Assembly: GCF_027706745.1 (NCBI RefSeq)
Contig: NZ_JAQFWP010000007.1
Coordinates: forward strand, 62,001 to 126,000
Source: Nocardiopsis suaedae
GTDB lineage: Bacteria > Actinomycetota > Actinomycetes > Streptosporangiales > Streptosporangiaceae
Length of the DNA stretch: 64,000 nt
Direction of reading: 5' to 3'
The position numbers were made by a program, and so were the translations under genes. Position 1 is the first letter of the stretch, and each line of letters starts with the position of its first letter. Positions 59,237 through 64,000 of the stretch are shown one piece after another. Under the pieces are notes generated by a model, which was not told the origin of the DNA, did not search any database, and saw nothing but the letters and a program-made list of their open reading frames with translations.

Positions 59237-60742
59237 ATGAGAGAAGGCCACGTGCACCCGACCGGTCCACACCAGCCGCAGGGGCCGCCGTCCGGGCCGC
59301 AGCCCGGGCAGAGCGGCCAGCAGCCACCGCCAGGAGATCCGCCCCTGCCCCCGCCTCCCGGGTCCGGACCCGGAGCGCCCCCGGGACCTCCGCCGGGCGG
59401 CCCCCATCCGCCGTCGGGCCCGCCGGGCCCGTACGGCCCTCCGCCGGGAGGGCCGCCGCCTCCTGGTCCCCCCGGTGGGGCGCCGCACGGCCCTCCCGGG
59501 GGGCCGCACGGTGCGCCCGCCGGCGGTGCTCCCAAGAAGAAGGGGTCCGGCGGGCTCATCGCGGTCCTGATCGCCGTCCCGCTGGTCCTCGTTCTGGTCG
59601 GTGGTGCCGCAGGCGTGTGGTTCTTCACCGACATCCCGTTCCGGATGGGCATCCCCGGGGCCGCTCCCCGCGGCGGCGGTGACGGCTTCGAGGGCCCCAA
59701 GGCCATCGGCGACTCCGGTGTCCCCTCCGAGTGGAACAGCGGGGACTACACCCTGCGGTCCATGGAGAGCAGCGAGGCGGTCGACATCCGCATGCCCGGG
59801 GACGTGTACGAGTTCCTGGACGGCGACCTCACGGTGGAGGTCCAGGCGGTCGAGCCCCTGGCGCTCGACTCCTCGGCCGTTCCCCCGAACATGTACGCCT
59901 CCCACCCCGAGCTGGACGACGGTTTCACCGCCTACGCCGTCACCCTGAAGGCCCTCAACACCACCGGCCAGGAACTCGACATCACCCACATGTCGGACAA
60001 GGCCGGCGCGGGCGACCTGATGTCCGAGATACCGCTGCTGAACGAGTCATCGGATCTGTGGCCGAGCCGTCTCGACCCCGGTGCGGCGGCCGAGGTCCGG
60101 CGCACCTACGCGGTGCCGACCAACTACGACTACGCGTCCGCAGTCCTTGAGGTGCGTGGGCCCGGGATCGGCCCCGGGCCGGACGACTTCCGCAACGACC
60201 AGGAGTTCCCCGGCTTTTTCAGCTACTGGCAGCTCACCCTGGACTCCGGCGCCGTCACCGGCCCGCTGGCCGACGACGTTCCCGGAGCCGAGGCGGACGG
60301 TGTCGACGACCTCGAGGGGCTGTACGAGGCCACCGACGTCTGGCGGGCCGTCAGTGCCGGCGGCCGGATGCTCGCCCTGCACGGGACGCCCCTGGTGATG
60401 GGGCTGGAGAGCCATCCCACCTGGAACAACGACGCGAGCACGGACGACACCGACGCCCTCCGGTTCGGCTACAGGATGGAGAGCCCCTACAAGGCCCGGT
60501 CCTGGGAGTTCACCGAACCCGGGATCCGCGTCCTCTACGGCGACGAGTTGAAGGAGGCCGACCTCTCCACCCCGGATGACGCCCCCTCCGCCCCCGACCG
60601 GATCAACGCGGGCCAGGAGTGGGACGGCATGGTCGGCTTCGAGGTGCCCAAGGGGTTCGAGGGCCCCGTGATCGTCGAGGTCACCGGCCCCGGGACGGTG
60701 AACGGCGAGCAGCCGGTCAGGTACTGGTACCAGGAGGTCTGA
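59237..60742 (+). CDS. Proline/glycine-rich membrane-anchored protein, unknown function
   Basis: A 501-residue protein. The first about 98 residues are a disordered proline/glycine-rich cytosolic tail, then KKKGSGG and one hydrophobic helix (LIAVLIAVPLVLVLVGGAAG, about 107-126). The remaining 370 residues would be extracytoplasmic, acidic, beta-rich in appearance and without cysteine. Such proline-rich N termini occur in actinobacterial membrane-anchored proteins, including some near type VII or kinase genes. No family recognised. ATG 59237; the poor ribosome site leaves the start uncertain. Confidence 0.8.
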   Translation: MREGHVHPTGPHQPQGPPSGPQPGQSGQQPPPGDPPLPPPPGSGPGAPPGPPPGGPHPPSGPPGPYGPPPGGPPPPGPPGGAPHGPPGGPHGAPAGGAPKKKGSGGLIAVLIAVPLVLVLVGGAAGVWFFTDIPFRMGIPGAAPRGGGDGFEGPKAIGDSGVPSEWNSGDYTLRSMESSEAVDIRMPGDVYEFLDGDLTVEVQAVEPLALDSSAVPPNMYASHPELDDGFTAYAVTLKALNTTGQELDITHMSDKAGAGDLMSEIPLLNESSDLWPSRLDPGAAAEVRRTYAVPTNYDYASAVLEVRGPGIGPGPDDFRNDQEFPGFFSYWQLTLDSGAVTGPLADDVPGAEADGVDDLEGLYEATDVWRAVSAGGRMLALHGTPLVMGLESHPTWNNDASTDDTDALRFGYRMESPYKARSWEFTEPGIRVLYGDELKEADLSTPDDAPSAPDRINAGQEWDGMVGFEVPKGFEGPVIVEVTGPGTVNGEQPVRYWYQEV

Positions 60743-60764
60743 CACGGAGCCGGAAGGCCGTCGG

Positions 60765-60798
60765 CCGCGCGCTGGGCCCCCTGGGACCCGGCGCGCGG
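60765..60798. terminator. Hairpin between convergent genes
   Basis: CCGCGCGC (60765-60772) pairs with GCGCGCGG (60791-60798), with an inner GGG/CCC. It lies between the stop at 60742 and the convergent gene that ends at 60805, and could serve both. Confidence 0.7.
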
Positions 60799-60804
60799 TG
60801 GGAC

Positions 60805-61302
60805 TCACCACCAGTAGGTGCCGTTGCCGCCGCTGACGCAGCCGTCGCCCGGGTTCACCACGATGCAGGCGCGGAAGGCGCGCGCCGAGGAGGACGACGT
60901 CGGGTAGCCGCGCGTGTAGATGCGCGCGCCGATCCGCCAGGCGTTGTACAGGTCCCACCTGCGGTCGCCGTTGTTGTCCACCTCGAAGCGGATCCAGTGG
61001 TTTCCGTTGGCGTTCAGCGCGCGGCCCCACCCGTACTGGGTGCCGTTGTAGGTGCCGAACCGGATCTGGGCCGTCCCGCGGCCGAAGCCGTAGGCCAGCG
61101 ACGTCCGCGGGTTGGGCACGACCGCCGGGTCGTAGAGCCAGGCCTGCTGTGCGGAGGCGCCCTCGCCGGAGCGCGCCCCCGCCCGCTCGTCGGGGCCCTC
61201 GGCCGCGGCGGGGGAGGAGAGCAGGGCGAGCGCGGTGGCGGCGGCCGCGGTGACGGCGGCGGTGCGGCGCAGGGGGCGGGGGAGGCGGTTCCTCGTGTGC
61301 AT
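60805..61302 (-). CDS. Secreted protein, unknown function
   Basis: A 165-residue exported protein. The twin-arginine-free signal peptide (RRTAAVTAAAATALALLSSP) ends with AAA before EGPDERAG, near residue 35. The mature part of about 130 residues is aromatic- and asparagine-rich with a pair of cysteines near the end (RACIVVNPGDGCVSGGNGTY) that probably form a disulfide. No family recognised. ATG 61302 with AGGAG. The 182 bp up to the next gene contain its promoter but no clear consensus. Confidence 0.8.
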   Translation of the reverse strand: MHTRNRLPRPLRRTAAVTAAAATALALLSSPAAAEGPDERAGARSGEGASAQQAWLYDPAVVPNPRTSLAYGFGRGTAQIRFGTYNGTQYGWGRALNANGNHWIRFEVDNNGDRRWDLYNAWRIGARIYTRGYPTSSSSARAFRACIVVNPGDGCVSGGNGTYWW

Positions 61303-61484
61303 GGTGTTTCCGCTCCTTGGTACGGCCGGGTGGGTCCGGCCGGTGGGGGATGGCGGCCGCTCAGAGCGGGTCGCGGTCACCGAGGACACCGGAATCCTAC
61401 GCACCGCGTTCGAATGTTCACAATAGGTTGTCGAAAGGGGGATTGCAGCTCCGGGTTTCCGGAGCGTGCCGCCATCACACCAGG

Positions 61485-64000
61485 TCAGAGGTGACCGTGT
61501 CCTCCCCGCGGGTCCTGCGGTGGCCCTACCTGTGTGGGCCCCTCCGCACCCGTGGGCGGTGCCGCCCGGGTCTCCTCGACCCGGGTCCCCTCCACGCGCG
61601 TCGGCGGGCCCGCGTACGTGGGCGGACCGACGCGGGTCGGCGGCGGTCCGTAGGGGGCGCCCTGCGGGTGGGCCGCCTGGTGCGGGACGGGGCGGGTCCT
61701 GCGGTGGCGCAGGCGCTCGCCGAGCCAGGTCCCCGCGACATAGACGAGGGGGAAGAGGACGAGCACCGATGTCCACACGCCGCCCTCGGGGTCGGTGGAG
61801 ACGAGGTGCTCGGTCAGGGACCCGGCCCACGGGAAGGCCGGCATCTCTTCCAGCGGGAGCGCCTCGGGCAGGATCAGCACCACCACCGTGGCGCCGATCC
61901 AGAGCAGGTGGCCGCCGGTCCACCGCCACAGCGCGTAGGCGAGCCCGCCGACCGCCGCCGCGGTGAACGGCAGCAGCGTGAACAGCGCCGTGGCCTCCGG
62001 CATGCGGAACTCGGACGGCCGGGCGTCGCCCGCGGCGACCGACCACCCGGCGAAGAGCAGGTAGAACGACCAGATCCCCAGCCACACGAGCGCGGTCAGC
62101 CCGGTGACGGCCGCGGCCGTGCGCACCCAGGGGCGGGCGTCGGGCAGGAGCGGGGCGGAGGCCGTCCACGGCCGGGGCGCCGCCGCCAGGGCCACCAGCG
62201 TCCAGATGAAGAGGCCCAGGGCGGCCGCCCCGCCCAGCACGGCCGCGGCGCCCAGGGCGGTGGGGAAGGCGCCCACCTCATCGGCCGCCCCGACCAGCGG
62301 CGCGGCCACCAGGGGCGGCGCCGCCACCGGAAACCCGTCCAGGAACACCGAGGCGATGTGCACCAGTGTCAGGAGCCCGGTCCCGAAGAAGAACGCGCCC
62401 AGCCGCCGCCAGGGCGGGGCCAGCGCGACCACCAGGGCGGCAGCGGCGGCCACCGGCCAGATCCGCAGTTGGAGGGCGAAGGCCCCGCCGAACGCCGTCC
62501 GCGCCTCCACGGGGGCGTGGGAGACGCTTTCGCCCACGGTGAGGCCGTGCACCACGGACTGCAGGGCCAGCACCAGCCACCAGAAGACCAGCACCTGGAA
62601 GAACGCCGGCACGGCGCCGCTGCGCAGGCGGTCGCGCAGCACCGGCCGCGGGTCGGCACGGCGCCGCCACTCGGCGCTCGCGGTGCGGCGTGCGGCCGGG
62701 GCCAGCAACCGGACCGCGACCAGCAGCGCCAGCCCCTCGTCGCCGGCGGGGTCGGCGGCCGCCGCCTCGGCCAGCAGCCCCCTCCACCACGGCAGGACCA
62801 GGCCGGACCAGCCCCGCAGCGCCTCGCGTCGCACCTCGGCACGCAGGTCCGCGGGGGCGTCGGGCCGCGCGGAGTCGTCGATGGCGCCCACGGCCAGGGC
62901 CACGGCGAGGTTGCGCTCGGCCGGTCCGGCGCGCATGCCCAGGGCGTCGGCCTTGATCAGCGCGCGGTCGATGACGGCGCGGGCGCGCAGGCCGACGTTC
63001 TCCAGGCGGGTGCAGCGCCGCCCGCACGCGGTGTGGCCGCACCGGTGGGCGGCGGTGATCAGGGAGATCTCGTTGACGACGATCTCGGCGAGCCTGCCGT
63101 GGCCCTGCGGCCCCTGGGCGGCCAGGGCGCGCAGGCCCTCGATGCTCGCGTCGCGGCCGCGGTGGACGGGGCCGTCGTCGGGGCGGAAGGCGGCGGCGAA
63201 CGCCGTGGCCGCCACGGCGGCCTGCTCCGCGCTGAGGATGCCGGTGAGGTGGTCGCGGTCGTAGGCGGTGTCGCCGGTCTCCTCCAGCCAGGCCCGCAGC
63301 CGGGCCGCCCCGTCGCGGCGCAGCCAGTCCTCGGCGCGGGCGGGGTGCCGCACGAACAGCGCCGCCAGGTCGGCGGGGGCGTGCACGGCCTCCCCGGCGA
63401 AGGAGACGGGGCGGACCCCGCCCGTGGTGCGCAGGGGGGAGCCGGGCAGGTCGGCGGAGTCGTCGGCGACCGGGACCGACCAGTCGGCGTCGATGACCCG
63501 GGTGGCCAGCCGCGTGGTGTGCTCCCGGGCGGCGTCCTCCCCGCCCCCGCCGCCGGGGACGCGCGCCTCCCCGGTGACGGCGGCCAGCGCGGCGAGCGCG
63601 TCGGGGCGTGCGGCCGGGTCCCGGCTCAGCGCGGCGGCCACCGGCCCGGCGAGGACGTCCGGCAGCTCATCGGCCGCGCCGTCGGGCTCCTCGTTGACGG
63701 TCCGGTAGCGCAGCACCTCGACCGGCCCGGCCCCGTAGGGCGGGCGGCCGCTCGCGGCATAGGCCACCAGCTCGCCCCAGCAGAACATGTCGGACTCGGG
63801 CCCCGCCCGCCCGCCGTCGTAGCGCTCAGGGCTGATCCAGCCGGGGGTGCCCACGACCATGTCGGTGTGGGTCATCGAGGACTCGTCGAGGGCCTGGGCG
63901 ATGCCGAAGTCGAGGACCTTGGGCCCGTCCGGGGCGAGGATGATGTTGTCCGGCTTGAGGTCGCGGTGGACGATGCCCTCACGGTGGATCGCGGCCAGCG
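61485..64000 (-). CDS. Serine/threonine protein kinase with membrane-helix C-terminal region (5' end outside window)
   Basis: About 838 residues are visible; the start lies beyond 64000. The first visible residues are kinase subdomain VIb: IVHRDLKPDNIILAPDG, then VLDFGIAQ and VVGTPGWISPERYDG, so the kinase is a Hanks-type enzyme whose glycine loop is off the window. After an alanine-rich linker come a helical region with a cysteine cluster (HRCGHTACGRRCTR) and about eight to ten hydrophobic helices, then a basic tail and a proline/threonine-rich end. A kinase followed by many membrane helices is unusual compared with single-pass PknB. Confidence 0.9.
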   Translation of the reverse strand, partial: LAAIHREGIVHRDLKPDNIILAPDGPKVLDFGIAQALDESSMTHTDMVVGTPGWISPERYDGGRAGPESDMFCWGELVAYAASGRPPYGAGPVEVLRYRTVNEEPDGAADELPDVLAGPVAAALSRDPAARPDALAALAAVTGEARVPGGGGGEDAAREHTTRLATRVIDADWSVPVADDSADLPGSPLRTTGGVRPVSFAGEAVHAPADLAALFVRHPARAEDWLRRDGAARLRAWLEETGDTAYDRDHLTGILSAEQAAVAATAFAAAFRPDDGPVHRGRDASIEGLRALAAQGPQGHGRLAEIVVNEISLITAAHRCGHTACGRRCTRLENVGLRARAVIDRALIKADALGMRAGPAERNLAVALAVGAIDDSARPDAPADLRAEVRREALRGWSGLVLPWWRGLLAEAAAADPAGDEGLALLVAVRLLAPAARRTASAEWRRRADPRPVLRDRLRSGAVPAFFQVLVFWWLVLALQSVVHGLTVGESVSHAPVEARTAFGGAFALQLRIWPVAAAAALVVALAPPWRRLGAFFFGTGLLTLVHIASVFLDGFPVAAPPLVAAPLVGAADEVGAFPTALGAAAVLGGAAALGLFIWTLVALAAAPRPWTASAPLLPDARPWVRTAAAVTGLTALVWLGIWSFYLLFAGWSVAAGDARPSEFRMPEATALFTLLPFTAAAVGGLAYALWRWTGGHLLWIGATVVVLILPEALPLEEMPAFPWAGSLTEHLVSTDPEGGVWTSVLVLFPLVYVAGTWLGERLRHRRTRPVPHQAAHPQGAPYGPPPTRVGPPTYAGPPTRVEGTRVEETRAAPPTGAEGPTQVGPPQDPRGGHGHL

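Overview
The window is very GC-rich, uses GTG starts freely (also TTG and apparently one ATT), and carries gene families typical of actinomycetes: F420-type reductase, DUF6114/DUF6230, CGNR regulator, PknB-type kinases and an actinobacterial homogentisate operon. It reads as a chromosomal segment of a filamentous actinomycete, perhaps Nocardiopsaceae or Streptomyces-like; that placement is inference. No rRNA, tRNA, prophage or integrase was seen.

Layout. 1-3.4 kb: a TetR regulator with a perfect palindromic operator, a DUF1992 gene, and a type I-E CRISPR array of 31 repeats with no cas genes in the window. 3.4-14.6 kb: mixed regulators and enzymes (AraC/VOC pair, sulfotransferase, homocysteine methyltransferase, kinase-TPR protein, LysR, SRPBCC, quinone reductase, a three-domain reductase-hemerythrin-esterase fusion, pirin). 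14.7-23.3 kb: a compact accessory cluster with a variant GTP cyclohydrolase II, an IMPase-like phosphatase, a CDP-alcohol phosphatidyltransferase, a dehydrogenase, a PTPS-like protein lacking its zinc site, a GT4 glycosyltransferase, a methyltransferase, an LPG-synthase-type membrane protein and a creatininase-family hydrolase. 23.4-31.8 kb: lipoproteins, a PIG-L deacetylase, pobA with a divergent IclR regulator, an AI-2E-type permease, a secreted crystallin-like protein, and a decayed xanthine-dehydrogenase FAD-subunit gene.

31.8-42.4 kb: a methyltransferase/CGNR pair, then four genes on the minus strand: a stand-alone thioester-reductase-like SDR, a 2525-residue single-module PKS with KS-AT-DH-MT-ER-KR-ACP order, DUF6230 and DUF6114. 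The SDR and PKS genes share an upstream 12-nt motif. 42.6-48.7 kb: a homogentisate catabolic operon (MBL-fold protein, FAD monooxygenase, HmgA, unknown protein, fumarylacetoacetase) ending in a strong hairpin. 48.7-64 kb: dehydrogenase, a decarboxylase-lactonase fusion in reversed domain order, HAD dehalogenase, trypsin-like protease, a small export protein, a DesK/DesR-type two-component system, an erythromycin-esterase-like protein behind a 19-bp-spacer promoter, secreted and membrane proteins, and a second kinase cut by the window end.

Most promising system: the 15.7-23.3 kb cluster. The cyclohydrolase keeps its zinc cysteines but has His in place of the tyrosine equivalent to E. coli RibA Tyr105. 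In a Streptomyces coelicolor paralog a change at this site is associated with stopping at the formylated intermediate FAPy. The creatininase fold is the fold of the archaeal FAPy deformylase ArfB. Together with the PTPS-like, lipid-headgroup, glycosyltransferase and flippase-like genes, this suggests an unassigned GTP-derived, possibly membrane-anchored metabolite. Two related small inverted-repeat elements (88 and 166 bp) both sit on CTAG sites that provide the TAG stop codon of the adjacent gene.
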